A stretch of DNA of 49,359 nucleotides, from the NCBI GenBank assembly GCA_018660825.1, contig JABJJO010000030.1, positions 1 through 49,359 of the forward strand. Direction: 5' to 3'. A model generated the notes under the pieces. The model worked only from the letters and a program-made list of their open reading frames with translations. It was not told where the DNA came from and ran no database searches. Source of the stretch: Planctomycetaceae bacterium. Lineage in GTDB: Bacteria > Planctomycetota > Planctomycetia > Pirellulales > Pirellulaceae. Below are positions 17,923 through 26,800 of the stretch, in pieces. The position numbers were made by a program, and so were the translations under genes. Each line of letters begins with the position of its first letter. Within the stretch, counting starts at the first letter, position 1.

Positions 17923-20097
17923 ATGAGCAACGAATTGGAAAAGACGGACCTAATTCACCGCATCCCGGTGTGGATACGGATTTGCGCTGTGCTCGCATAT
18001 TTCCTAGTGTTTTCACTTGCCGAATCGCACACGACCAAATTATTACCAGAGTCGGCGGCGGTCGATAGCTCCACAGACGAGGGTGGGCAACCTGTGGCGG
18101 CACATCACGTTCCGTGGGTACGGTTGATTGTGCCAGATCTTATGATTGCCGAATGGTTTGAATCTGATAGCAATCGGATTGGCATCTTAGACCGAATTCC
18201 GATCTTAGCTGGAACCGTGTTATTACTCGGAGCCGTCTTGCTGATCGGCCACAGTCTTTTACGACTGTTGAGGATTGTACCAACGAACACTCTCGAGTCG
18301 TCCGTTTATTGTTTTGCGTTGGGTATGTCCGCCGTGTCGTTATACGTGTTATTGATCGGCTTGGCAGGAGGCCTGCGAGTTAAAACATTGTATATCGTGC
18401 CCGTCGTGCTGGCGTTGGTTTATGAGGTATACCACTGTCGAACACAGATGTCTGTGCGGGCGACGGCACAGCAATTCGTTGCTCGTCTTAAGCCACCGCG
18501 ACAAGCATGGTTAATCCTCTTTCCGTTTAGTTTGATCGTGGCCGGAGCAATTCTGCCACCTTGGGAATTTGATGTTCGTGAGTATCATATGCAAGTTCCC
18601 GCTGAATGGTATCGCAATGGACAAATCGAATACTTACCGCATAACGTTTATGGCAATATGCCACTGGCAAGTGAATTGATTTTGATTCCACCAATGGCGT
18701 TGGGCAGTGGTGCAGAGAGTTGGTATAGCGGCGCGTTGATCGGTAAAACCATGATGTCGTTTTATGTGATCTTTGCGGCTTTGGCCGTAATGGCGATTGC
18801 TCGTAGGTTCGGTCGACAGCGTAGTGGATGGGCTGCCGCGATTCTGGTGGTAAGTTGCCCGTGGATTGGATATGTCGCAACAACCGGCCTCAATGAAGTT
18901 GCGCTTGGTTGTTTTATCGTCACCAGCGTACTTGCAATCCTTAATGCTCAAGCTTCACAGAACCCGCTACGTCACGTGTTACTCGCTGGGTTGTTTGCGG
19001 GCAGCGCGGCGGCGACGAAATACACGGGTGTCGTCTTTGCCATTCTTCCACTCCTTGTGTGGACGTTGTGGATCGCCAAAACACGTAGCAACAATGTAGA
19101 GGTATCTACAGTCGCTGAGGCAAATAACGATACTAGTTCTTGGCAAGCCGTTTGGACTTTCGCAGTTGTATTCACCATTGGGGCGACGATAGTGTTTAGC
19201 CCGTGGCTCATAAAAAATGCCGTCTTTACGGGTAACCCGACCTATCCGTTGTTAAGCACATTGTTTGTAAGTGCGGATCGGGATGTGGAACTAGACGCGC
19301 GCTGGGATCGAGCCCATCAGGTTCCAGCAAGTGATTCAGTAGGAGAGCACATCCGTAAAATTGGATATGCGAGCTCACGGCAAAGTCCATTACTAATGGG
19401 ATTGCTGGTGCTGTCGTGCCTAGTAATGTATACCGATCGGCGGTTGGTGCCGCTGGCGTTGTATTTAGTGTTTGGAGTACTGGCCTGGTGGTTTGCCACG
19501 CATCATGTGGAACGATTCCTGGTACCGTTGATTCCGTTGTCTGCGGTTTTAGCAGGTGTAACATTAGAGCGTTTGTTTTCCAATGCGAAGTTGTTTTGGG
19601 GTGTGTGTATTGGGCTATCGCTTTATGGATTTATGTATTTAGGTGCGGGAATGGAGAATGACAGTCGTGTTTTAGTTAAGTTAGATGTGCTACGGCATGG
19701 ACCCTCACTTTCGGCACCGAGGACGACCGAGAAAGTGCATCGGTTTCTAAATAAAAAGCTAACGAGTGATGATGTTGTGCTGCTGGTTGGAGATGCCGAG
19801 CCGTTTGATTTAACTCCACAAACGATCTATGCAACGTGCTTCGACCCCGATGTATTGCAGGGTGTGATTGATGGCAAGACGGCCACCGCCCAGCGTGGGG
19901 CACTGGCCGAGTTAAATGTGGATTATATTTATGTTAGCTGGGAGGAAATCAAGCGTTATCGTGCAACCTATGGTTACGATGGTTATGTCACGCGTGATTT
20001 GTTTAACAAGCAACTTGTGCCAGCGGGCGTGATCTCGGTAGAAACTGAACTACGGATTGATTCGGATTTTGGCCAACTGTTCCGCTGTAATCAATAA
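17923..20097 (+). CDS. Polytopic membrane glycosyltransferase-like protein (GT-C fold, ArnT/PMT-like)
   Basis: 724 residues. There are about a dozen hydrophobic segments between residues 18 and 560, then a soluble C-terminal domain of about 150 residues. The segment WEFDVREYHMQVP (from about residue 215) places acidic residues in an extracytoplasmic loop, as in GT-C enzymes that use polyprenyl-phosphate sugars, and the VKNAVFTGNPTYPL-type segment (about 425-440) is typical of planctomycete members. The likely role is sugar transfer to lipid or protein on the outer face of the inner membrane. Donor and acceptor are unknown. The next gene begins 26 bases downstream. Confidence 0.75.
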   Translation: MSNELEKTDLIHRIPVWIRICAVLAYFLVFSLAESHTTKLLPESAAVDSSTDEGGQPVAAHHVPWVRLIVPDLMIAEWFESDSNRIGILDRIPILAGTVLLLGAVLLIGHSLLRLLRIVPTNTLESSVYCFALGMSAVSLYVLLIGLAGGLRVKTLYIVPVVLALVYEVYHCRTQMSVRATAQQFVARLKPPRQAWLILFPFSLIVAGAILPPWEFDVREYHMQVPAEWYRNGQIEYLPHNVYGNMPLASELILIPPMALGSGAESWYSGALIGKTMMSFYVIFAALAVMAIARRFGRQRSGWAAAILVVSCPWIGYVATTGLNEVALGCFIVTSVLAILNAQASQNPLRHVLLAGLFAGSAAATKYTGVVFAILPLLVWTLWIAKTRSNNVEVSTVAEANNDTSSWQAVWTFAVVFTIGATIVFSPWLIKNAVFTGNPTYPLLSTLFVSADRDVELDARWDRAHQVPASDSVGEHIRKIGYASSRQSPLLMGLLVLSCLVMYTDRRLVPLALYLVFGVLAWWFATHHVERFLVPLIPLSAVLAGVTLERLFSNAKLFWGVCIGLSLYGFMYLGAGMENDSRVLVKLDVLRHGPSLSAPRTTEKVHRFLNKKLTSDDVVLLVGDAEPFDLTPQTIYATCFDPDVLQGVIDGKTATAQRGALAELNVDYIYVSWEEIKRYRATYGYDGYVTRDLFNKQLVPAGVISVETELRIDSDFGQLFRCNQ

Positions 20098-20123
20098 ACA
20101 TTGTCTGTAAGGAAAACCAATAA

Positions 20124-21032
20124 GTGCTTGTTCGCTACCTAGTTTCGAATTATCTTCGCTCTGCTGCTGGGCAGGCGGTGCGCGATAAAATGGAATCAGC
20201 TGTAAGTGAGCAAACACAGAACTTGCAGGAAATGACGGATGATCGAGAAATCCCCAATTGTGAAATCGCCATTGTGTTCGCGAGTCACATTGAAGCAACG
20301 GGCGTGCTAGACCAATTGGAAAAGATTGTCAGCGTCCAATGCGCTGGGTTTGTCGAACATACGGGGAATTGGAATGGACTTGATGTTGTTGTTGTCGAAG
20401 CTGGGGACTCTTGGCGATCTATCGCGCGGGCGACGACCGCTGTGATCAATCTGTATCAACCGCCGTGGATCGTCTCGGCCGGATTCTGCTGTGCCTTGCA
20501 TCCCAAGTTCCGCAATGGAGGTATCGTCATGCCCAATCGCGTATTGGATACTCAAAATCGGCGATTGGATGTTGGATTTAAAATATCGGAACAGGCGGTC
20601 AAGGAAACCACAGGCTTGTACGTTGGTGAATTACTGACGGTTAGTGAAATATTAGATACACCCAAAAAACGAAAACAGATGCATAAGCAAACGGGCGCCG
20701 TTGTCGCTGACATGGAATCGTCGGTTATTATGGAAATCTGTCGACAAGCTAGCGTTAAGTGCATGAGTGTACGCGTGATTACCGAGGAATTAGACGAGCA
20801 GCCTCCGGAGTTGATGAGTCGCATGATGAAACAAAAAACAAAAGCTGGCAAGCTGGGCGCGTTGTCCAAAGGTGTGTTCACTAAGATCGCCGGCGTCAAA
20901 GAAATGTGGGATATGAAAAATGCCGCGTACTTATCATCAGAGCGGCTAGCGAAATTCTTGTTCGGTGTGATTGAGCAGTTAGCTAAAACAACTAAGTCAA
21001 GTGAAGCAGGTTTGTCCAAGGAAACGCATTAA
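20124..21032 (+). CDS. Nucleoside phosphorylase / MTA-SAH nucleosidase-family protein
   Basis: 302 residues, GTG start with AAGGAAA about nine bases upstream. The fold signature is clear: an early IAIVFAS strand, a VVVEAGD strand, VSAGFCCAL near 118 and VADMESS near 194, the last matching the nucleoside-binding Met-Glu motif of the family. C-terminal helices carry an unusual Lys/Met-rich stretch (about 230-265). Its stop overlaps the ispH start (TAATG), so the two are co-translated. The coupling to the last enzyme of the isoprenoid MEP pathway, and the DMES motif, bring to mind the hopanoid-pathway phosphorylase HpnG. No other hopanoid gene is in the window, so that is only a hypothesis; an MTA/SAH nucleosidase is the alternative. 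Confidence 0.82.
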   Translation: MLVRYLVSNYLRSAAGQAVRDKMESAVSEQTQNLQEMTDDREIPNCEIAIVFASHIEATGVLDQLEKIVSVQCAGFVEHTGNWNGLDVVVVEAGDSWRSIARATTAVINLYQPPWIVSAGFCCALHPKFRNGGIVMPNRVLDTQNRRLDVGFKISEQAVKETTGLYVGELLTVSEILDTPKKRKQMHKQTGAVVADMESSVIMEICRQASVKCMSVRVITEELDEQPPELMSRMMKQKTKAGKLGALSKGVFTKIAGVKEMWDMKNAAYLSSERLAKFLFGVIEQLAKTTKSSEAGLSKETH

Positions 21033-21961
21033 TGAAAATATTGCTAACGGCGCCACGTGGGTTTTGCGCAGGTGTGAATATGGCGATCGAATGCCTTGAT
21101 TTGGCAATTAAGACCCTTGGTGCGCCGATCTATGTGTACCATGAAATCGTGCACAATAAGCATGTTGTCGAAACTTTCCAAGGCGAGGGTGCGATCTTTG
21201 TGGATAGCCTGGCAGAAGTTCCGCAAGGAGCGAATTTGTTATTTTCAGCGCATGGTATTTCGCCGGAAATCAGAGAGTTAGCAAAACAGCGTAACCTGTT
21301 TGCGATTGATGCAACTTGCCCGTTGGTAACGAAAGTGCATTTAGAAGCTATCCGTTATGCTAAGTCTGGGTATACGATTTTATTGATTGGCCATGCGGGT
21401 CATGATGAAGTGTTGGGAACGATGGGCGAAGCACCGGAAAATATGATACTGGTTGAGGATGAGGATGATGTGGCGGCGTTGGATATTGTCGCGGGTACCG
21501 AGGTCGCCTATTTGACTCAGACGACTTTGAGTGTTGATGACGCGGATAGAATTATTGCGGCGATAAGAAAGAAATTTCCGGCAGTGCATTCGCCGCCGAA
21601 AGCGGATATTTGCTATGCCACACAGAATCGTCAAGAAGCGATCCGAATTGTATCTGCAGAAGTTGATTTAGTGTTAGTCGTTGGGAGTCAAAATAGCTCA
21701 AATAGCCAACGCCTGAAGGAAATCGCACTTGAACTCGACCGACAGGCTTACTTAATTGATACGGCCTCGGACATTGACGATGCATGGTTTACAGAAGTAG
21801 AAACCGTAATGATTACTGCCGGTGCGAGTGCACCTGAAGTCTTAGTTGAAGAGTGTGTGGACTATATTAAGCAGCGGTTTGGTGCAGACGTGGAACTGCG
21901 CACGATTCGTGACGAAGAAGTGCATTTCAATTTGCCCAAAGAATTGGTGAAACTGTTGTAG
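21032..21961 (+). CDS. ispH: 4-hydroxy-3-methylbut-2-enyl diphosphate reductase IspH
   Basis: 309 residues, normal length. This is the last step of the MEP pathway: reduction of HMBPP to IPP and DMAPP, cytoplasmic, with a [4Fe-4S] cluster. The three cluster cysteines are present at C12 (RGFCAGV), C96 (DATCPLV) and C194 (DICYAT), close to E. coli C12/C96/C197. EIVHNKHVV, GHAGHDEV, LTQTT and GSQNSSNS active-site blocks are also intact. Start codon overlaps the preceding stop. Confidence 0.98.
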   Translation: MKILLTAPRGFCAGVNMAIECLDLAIKTLGAPIYVYHEIVHNKHVVETFQGEGAIFVDSLAEVPQGANLLFSAHGISPEIRELAKQRNLFAIDATCPLVTKVHLEAIRYAKSGYTILLIGHAGHDEVLGTMGEAPENMILVEDEDDVAALDIVAGTEVAYLTQTTLSVDDADRIIAAIRKKFPAVHSPPKADICYATQNRQEAIRIVSAEVDLVLVVGSQNSSNSQRLKEIALELDRQAYLIDTASDIDDAWFTEVETVMITAGASAPEVLVEECVDYIKQRFGADVELRTIRDEEVHFNLPKELVKLL

Positions 21962-22001
21962 GGGACCGCGGATTTTCACACGTTACGACGAATAACACGA
22001 A

Positions 22002-23297
22002 TTACAGTTCGCTAATCCGTAGGTTGCGGAAAGATAGATTGGTGGTGGGGTCATGGCCTTGGATCATGATGCTGCCGGCGGCCGTGCGTAATCCCCGACG
22101 AGGGTTTTCATTGGATTTGCGAGTGTCGGTCCAATCGGTGACTTGGTATCCGTTAACCCAGACCGCGATGTGATCGTCACAGGCAATGATCGTTTTGTAA
22201 AACCACTGTTTATCTTGAGCGACAATGCGTCTGGCGTCTTGGCGACGGAAGATGCCCCCGGTACCACAGTCTGCGGGTACGGTGGGGTCACCATCTTGCA
22301 TGCCATTTTGAATCTGACTCTCGTACCCCATCATCTCGTCGCCGGGGATACAGCGAAAAAAGATTCCGGAATTGAGACGTTCGAGGTGACTGATACACTC
22401 AAGTTGTAACACGAAGTCAGCATAATGTCCCTCGGTTTCCAGTTGCCCCTTGCCGTTTTTAACGTTGAGAAAACCATCGGTTGTTACCGAGAATTCACTT
22501 TCCATTTCTGGGTGCTCAACCCACCCCGTTAGATCCTTGCCGTTGAAAATTGTGGTCAACGCCAAGGGCTTGAGGCGGAGGTTGCGAAAGGCAACCGCAC
22601 CGGAATTAAGTTGCAATCCGATATGACCTTTGCCTAATGGAGCAGGATCTTGATAATCGAGCACCAGATTTCCGTCGAGCAATGCGGAAATTTGATCATC
22701 AAGAACAGTTATTTGGACCGTGTGCCATTGTGTGCTGTCGACTTGAGGTGTTACGCGTTTACGAGCAACTAGGCTGCCCGTTGGAAAAGGATTGTCCAAT
22801 GGGGCGATGTTGAATTCGTAGCAATCTGTGGCAGGGTCGGAGGGAGTGCCACCGGTACGTAGGAAAATACCACTGTTGGTTTCGGGATCGCTTTTAAATT
22901 CGAGGTGCAGCGTATAGTTGCTGAATTCCGAGGTGGTATAAAGTAACCCAGCATCACCTTCGCTGACCGTGATTGCACCATCGGTAACCTGCCAATTTGC
23001 CTTTGTCGCCGCTTGCCAACCAAACAAAGTCGCCCCGTCAAATAATTGGATCCAACCCTCGGCCAGTTCCTCTGTCGTGATTGGAAGAGGTTCTGGTGCG
23101 GGAGCAGTCGGCATTTCAAGGATTACTGGTTGCTCAGTTGGCGGCGAAGTTGTCTGAGCATCAGGTGTTGCGGGAGTGGCGGGGGTAACTTGGGCCTCGG
23201 GGCTATTGGAATTGGCAGAATTACCAGAATCGCATCCGGTGAGTTGAACGAATAGAATGACGAACAGAGGTAACGTTAACTGGCGGAGCAGAGACAT
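22002..23297 (-). CDS. Lipoprotein with two DUF1080 (3-keto-disaccharide hydrolase-like) domains
   Basis: 431 residues. A lipoprotein signal ends in LTGC with the lipid-acceptor Cys22, followed by a Pro/Thr/Ala-rich linker. Two concanavalin-like DUF1080 domains follow: the first at about 80-250 (WIQLFDGATLFGWQ through GHIGLQL and FRNLRLKPL), the second at about 253-431 (FNGKDLTGW, SGIFFRC, then FRNLRISEL). DUF1080 proteins are abundant in planctomycetes, and some cleave 3-keto-glycosides. Here the pair is envelope-anchored and would act on sugars outside the inner membrane. It lies third in a - strand group, 60 bases after the sugar-binding-fold gene. Confidence 0.93.
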   Translation of the reverse strand: MSLLRQLTLPLFVILFVQLTGCDSGNSANSNSPEAQVTPATPATPDAQTTSPPTEQPVILEMPTAPAPEPLPITTEELAEGWIQLFDGATLFGWQAATKANWQVTDGAITVSEGDAGLLYTTSEFSNYTLHLEFKSDPETNSGIFLRTGGTPSDPATDCYEFNIAPLDNPFPTGSLVARKRVTPQVDSTQWHTVQITVLDDQISALLDGNLVLDYQDPAPLGKGHIGLQLNSGAVAFRNLRLKPLALTTIFNGKDLTGWVEHPEMESEFSVTTDGFLNVKNGKGQLETEGHYADFVLQLECISHLERLNSGIFFRCIPGDEMMGYESQIQNGMQDGDPTVPADCGTGGIFRRQDARRIVAQDKQWFYKTIIACDDHIAVWVNGYQVTDWTDTRKSNENPRRGLRTAAGSIMIQGHDPTTNLSFRNLRISEL

Positions 23298-23357
23298 ATT
23301 GTTGTTCCAGAGGCGGGCAGTTGTTTGTGACTGTAAATGAATGGTGGATCGTGGGAT

Positions 23358-23837
23358 CTATGATTCGATAATGTTTAATTGTACTTCACCGGTGATGCCC
23401 CCAGCTTGGTCGGGCGTACGATTTGGCCGTGGCAAGGGAGCACTAGAATCGTCGGTGGCTGGCAAGTCGACGAGTATTTCGAGCAAATTGGTTGCTTCGA
23501 GATACTGTTGGATTTCGAAGCGGAGATTACTTTGACCAAGCTGGATTTCGCCGACAGTGTTATTGTTGACATAGACAGTTCCCAACGCATCGACCGAATC
23601 AATCTGTACTTGCACGACATCATTGTCTTGCAGTCCCGTGGGGCAATGAAACGTTCGCTGAAACAACACCTTTCCACGAAAATCTCCGCCCAGTTCAATG
23701 CTCCAATCGGCGGGAAGTTTTATTCGTCCGGGCGGTGGCACAGCGGTATCGTATTCCTGAGATTGACCGTTAGAGGTCCAGTAGGTGTGCGCTAGTGGGG
23801 TGTATTGCCAAGGGCCTCGTAAGCGGATGGTGTGCAT
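23358..23837 (-). CDS. Stand-alone GH2-type sugar-binding (galactose-binding-like) domain protein
   Basis: 159 residues with no signal peptide. The pattern resembles the N-terminal jelly roll of family 2 glycosidases: LRGPWQYTPL at the start, LPADWSIELGG, then V-LFQRTFHCP, a V-Q-DSVDALGTVYVN-TVG block and a closing NLLEILVD strand. No catalytic barrel is present or follows, so it is either a free binding module or a remnant of a longer enzyme. It is 11 bases after the pseudopilin stop, so the two are probably one transcript. Confidence 0.7.
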   Translation of the reverse strand: MHTIRLRGPWQYTPLAHTYWTSNGQSQEYDTAVPPPGRIKLPADWSIELGGDFRGKVLFQRTFHCPTGLQDNDVVQVQIDSVDALGTVYVNNNTVGEIQLGQSNLRFEIQQYLEATNLLEILVDLPATDDSSAPLPRPNRTPDQAGGITGEVQLNIIES

Positions 23838-23848
23838 GGATGCAGATA

Positions 23849-25414
23849 TTATTCAGGTGTGAAATCATGAGTGATTGTAAATTGTCGTGTTTGTTGTTGG
23901 CCGCTTTGAAAGGCGCGCACAATCACCTGAAACCCGCGTAAGGGCGCAGAGTACGGTGGTGGAGCTTCTCGCTCGGTCGCATCATCGATCCCCGCATTGT
24001 CAGACCTGTTGTCGTCCAATCCGTTGAATCCTTCATCGATGAACCAGTTTTCGCCCGCCCCAACTGTTGGTGCATTACGAGGGTAGTTCTGATTGATACC
24101 ATCGCGTTCGTACTCGATTGTCCAAGTATCGTAGACACGACAATCTCCAAATTTAAAATAGCCAAAAGTGTTTGGAAAAAGTGAAGGAGTATCAAACCTA
24201 TTAAGTTGTGCGCGCGTATCCGCCCGATAAGATAGCTCACTGCCTACGTTCTTTGGCAGATAGGTTAAAGAGGAAGCAAAACCGAGATCAATATAGGCGC
24301 CAGTTCCGATCAGGTCATCGGTGTTGCTATTTACAATATATCCCGGATCTCCCGGCACCAGAGGTTCCTGTTCCTGTTCCCGTGCCTGTTTCTGCACTGG
24401 TGTTTCTGGAGTGTTTGTAGGTAGTTCTAGATAGCTCACGATTTTAGCGTGTGGGTCGTATACGCGAATATCAAAACCGATGACCTGATCAAGAACGATA
24501 TCTTCACCCAAACTGTATACATCCACCTCAAACTTATGTTTGTAATCCCATTGGAATGGAAGACGTGTCGGATCAAATCGATATGGAAAATTCTTGTCTA
24601 TTCGGGTCTTTATATTACTCCCATAAATCGTAGGGCCGGCCGAGGGTATGTGAGCGACGCGGTTTTGACGCAGTGACAAATCCGACAGCGTATTGGCACT
24701 GAGGGTACCGTCAGGATTTACCCGTACCGAAACGTCGTTTTCATTCAGAAACCTCCGGATCTGGTTGGCCGTATATCCAGGAATGACGCCATTTACATTT
24801 AGGTCGGGGCGAATCAACAATGCACGGCGACGCAGGGTAGCCAAGGGCATACCGTTGTGTAGTATCGGAGCAATCAGGCCTTCGCTCGGTTCATCAAGTG
24901 TTCCGTTACCGTTGTTGTCGATTCCATCCTTGAGGAATTCTGTATTGCGAGGTTCTAGCCAATAAATGATCTCAGCGTTTGGTGACGTGATCGTCTTGTC
25001 CAAACCAGGATTGCCATGATGCATTACTTTCCAATTGACTCGACCGGAAAAAGGCACTCCCAGTCGCCGTGAAGTAAACATGATGACATCATCCGTATCG
25101 CCTGATAGGGTATCAGTTGGGGATTGGATCAAATCATTATCTTCGCCTTCGATGATTTCGAAGTAGCCTGCGCCTGAGTTGGTCGAGATATTGGGAATAG
25201 CAGGGACCGTGATCCCCTGAAAATCCTCACGCAGGAGATTGATCGTGTTACGCAATTTTCCAGATAATTGTACGTTTGCCCGACCTTTGTTGACGGCATG
25301 GGTTATTTGGCGAAAGGCTTCGATGACCCCGAGCACGAGCAATAAGCCGACAGTTGAGGCGACGAGAAGTTCGACGATGGTAAAACCACCATGATGACGA
25401 CGTTTTCGATTCAT
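23849..25414 (-). CDS. Prepilin-type N-cleavage protein, PulJ/GspJ-like pseudopilin
   Basis: 521 residues. It has a type IV prepilin leader: basic MNRKRRHH, then G10-F11 cleavage site, TIVELLV with Glu15 at +5 and a hydrophobic helix to about residue 33. The mature part begins with the LRNTINLLREDFQGI region typical of GspJ-like minor pseudopilins, then a much longer beta-rich globular domain with an Asp/Asn-rich motif (DGIDNNGNGTLDEP, near 155) that could bind calcium. Twice or more the usual GspJ length. No secretion ATPase or secretin gene is nearby. Confidence 0.88.
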   Translation of the reverse strand: MNRKRRHHGGFTIVELLVASTVGLLLVLGVIEAFRQITHAVNKGRANVQLSGKLRNTINLLREDFQGITVPAIPNISTNSGAGYFEIIEGEDNDLIQSPTDTLSGDTDDVIMFTSRRLGVPFSGRVNWKVMHHGNPGLDKTITSPNAEIIYWLEPRNTEFLKDGIDNNGNGTLDEPSEGLIAPILHNGMPLATLRRRALLIRPDLNVNGVIPGYTANQIRRFLNENDVSVRVNPDGTLSANTLSDLSLRQNRVAHIPSAGPTIYGSNIKTRIDKNFPYRFDPTRLPFQWDYKHKFEVDVYSLGEDIVLDQVIGFDIRVYDPHAKIVSYLELPTNTPETPVQKQAREQEQEPLVPGDPGYIVNSNTDDLIGTGAYIDLGFASSLTYLPKNVGSELSYRADTRAQLNRFDTPSLFPNTFGYFKFGDCRVYDTWTIEYERDGINQNYPRNAPTVGAGENWFIDEGFNGLDDNRSDNAGIDDATEREAPPPYSAPLRGFQVIVRAFQSGQQQTRQFTITHDFTPE

Positions 25415-25774
25415 AGAAAATTCAGCTACAAAGGGTATAACGAGGATATTTGAAAAGCATTTTGTTGGGGAAAAGCACTACTCTGTAATAATACTCAACT
25501 GCAACGATTTGTGGAACGTTATTTTTGTGTTGGGGGGTAATGAACCATAGAACATCATGTTGTTTTTCCGGTTGTACCTATTGGGAAAGCATTCTAATTT
25601 CTTGCGTTTCCACCCCGAATTATCACGAATCTTTAAAATCGGGTATTCCCAATCGTCTGGATTAATTGTTCAAACTAGATGATTACTATTTGATTTTAAA
25701 AAAATATAGACATTCTCATGAGCGATTTGGATTTCGCCTAGACAGCAGCAGAGGAAATTCAGTCCAATACGGCT
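25415..25774. other. AT-rich divergent region between two pseudopilin genes
   Basis: A 360-base gap from which both pseudopilin genes point outward. It holds A/T-rich stretches and a weak inverted repeat (CCCGA near 25605 with TCGGG near 25640). No ORF, tRNA or clear promoter hexamer pair was recognised. Confidence 0.4.
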
Positions 25775-26794
25775 ATGAAAGCAGCGATTCATAAAAAACC
25801 TGGGATTAGTAGAGCGGAAGTTTTCGTAGCCGTTGTTGTTGTCGTGTTGTTAAGCGGAATTTTGCTTCCTTATATACTGAAACAGCGGACAATGAGTCGC
25901 CGTAACATGTGTGAATACCGACTTACAGGACTCGGTTTCGCCGCGGTGTTAGCAGAAAAAGACAGCCAGCAACTTCCGACGTATCGCACAGCTTGGCCCG
26001 AACTACACAATAGTCCCGTGCCGGTAATCACCAATGACCGCATTGTCGGGTGGCAATTTTCATTGTTACCGTATTTGCATTTGCCCCAAGAATCCTCCAC
26101 AACAACGGATGCGGAGGCAGTCGTGCCGCTGGTTGGACCGCTACAGCAACATTTTACCGACTTTGTGGACGATTCTACCGTACCAGCGCTGCAACGACTG
26201 CGCAAACTGTATTTGAATGATTTTGTTTGTCCAGCCAATAACCCTCCCGAGATTGACAAAGGCATTTTGCCAGGGGGTTGGAATTCTTACGTTGCCAACG
26301 GCGGCTTGCCGGATGCAGTCGAATCACCTGATTCAATTTACACGATTGATGCCATCGCGAATGGATTGTTTGTTGATGATCCCGCTTTATCGAAACACGC
26401 CGGCCAGCGAGCACTCTTGGGATTTCAGTATGTTGCAGGCGGAGATGGGCTTGATAAAACTTTGATGTTGTCTGAAAATATTGACAGTGGTAATTGGACC
26501 GATATTTCTCAGGCTGCGTTGCTTTTCCATTGGGAAATTGACACGCCGCTTCCTGAGGGCATTAAGATACCTCGCGTGCTAGGAATTAACATTCAGCGGG
26601 GGCGAGCAATTTCCGGTGATATCCGCTTCGCTCGCATTTCAAGCAACCACCGAGGGGGTGCGAACGTGATTTTTGTTAGCGGGCGTACTCAATTTCTAAG
26701 TGAGAACATTGACCCGCGGGTCCTGCGATATATGATGACAGCGCGTGATTCTGAATGTACGTGGCCTGGTACGACCGTTTCTATTTTTAAATAG
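25775..26794 (+). CDS. DUF1559-type planctomycete pseudopilin with atypical leader
   Basis: 339 residues. The leader keeps the essential prepilin features (Gly10 at -1, Glu15 at +5, then a 20-residue hydrophobic helix) but the usual FTLVELLVV is changed to ISRAEVFVAV. The mature start MSRRNMCEYRLTGLGFA corresponds to the 'RR-qC-nnLkq-gla' block of DUF1559 proteins, and the end (SNHRGGANVIFVSGRTQFL followed by VLRYMMT) matches the family's C-terminal signature, so the assignment is firm despite the divergence. Such proteins are probably processed by PilD and inserted in envelope fibres or pseudopili. Confidence 0.87.
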   Translation: MKAAIHKKPGISRAEVFVAVVVVVLLSGILLPYILKQRTMSRRNMCEYRLTGLGFAAVLAEKDSQQLPTYRTAWPELHNSPVPVITNDRIVGWQFSLLPYLHLPQESSTTTDAEAVVPLVGPLQQHFTDFVDDSTVPALQRLRKLYLNDFVCPANNPPEIDKGILPGGWNSYVANGGLPDAVESPDSIYTIDAIANGLFVDDPALSKHAGQRALLGFQYVAGGDGLDKTLMLSENIDSGNWTDISQAALLFHWEIDTPLPEGIKIPRVLGINIQRGRAISGDIRFARISSNHRGGANVIFVSGRTQFLSENIDPRVLRYMMTARDSECTWPGTTVSIFK

Positions 26795-26800
26795 TAGGTG

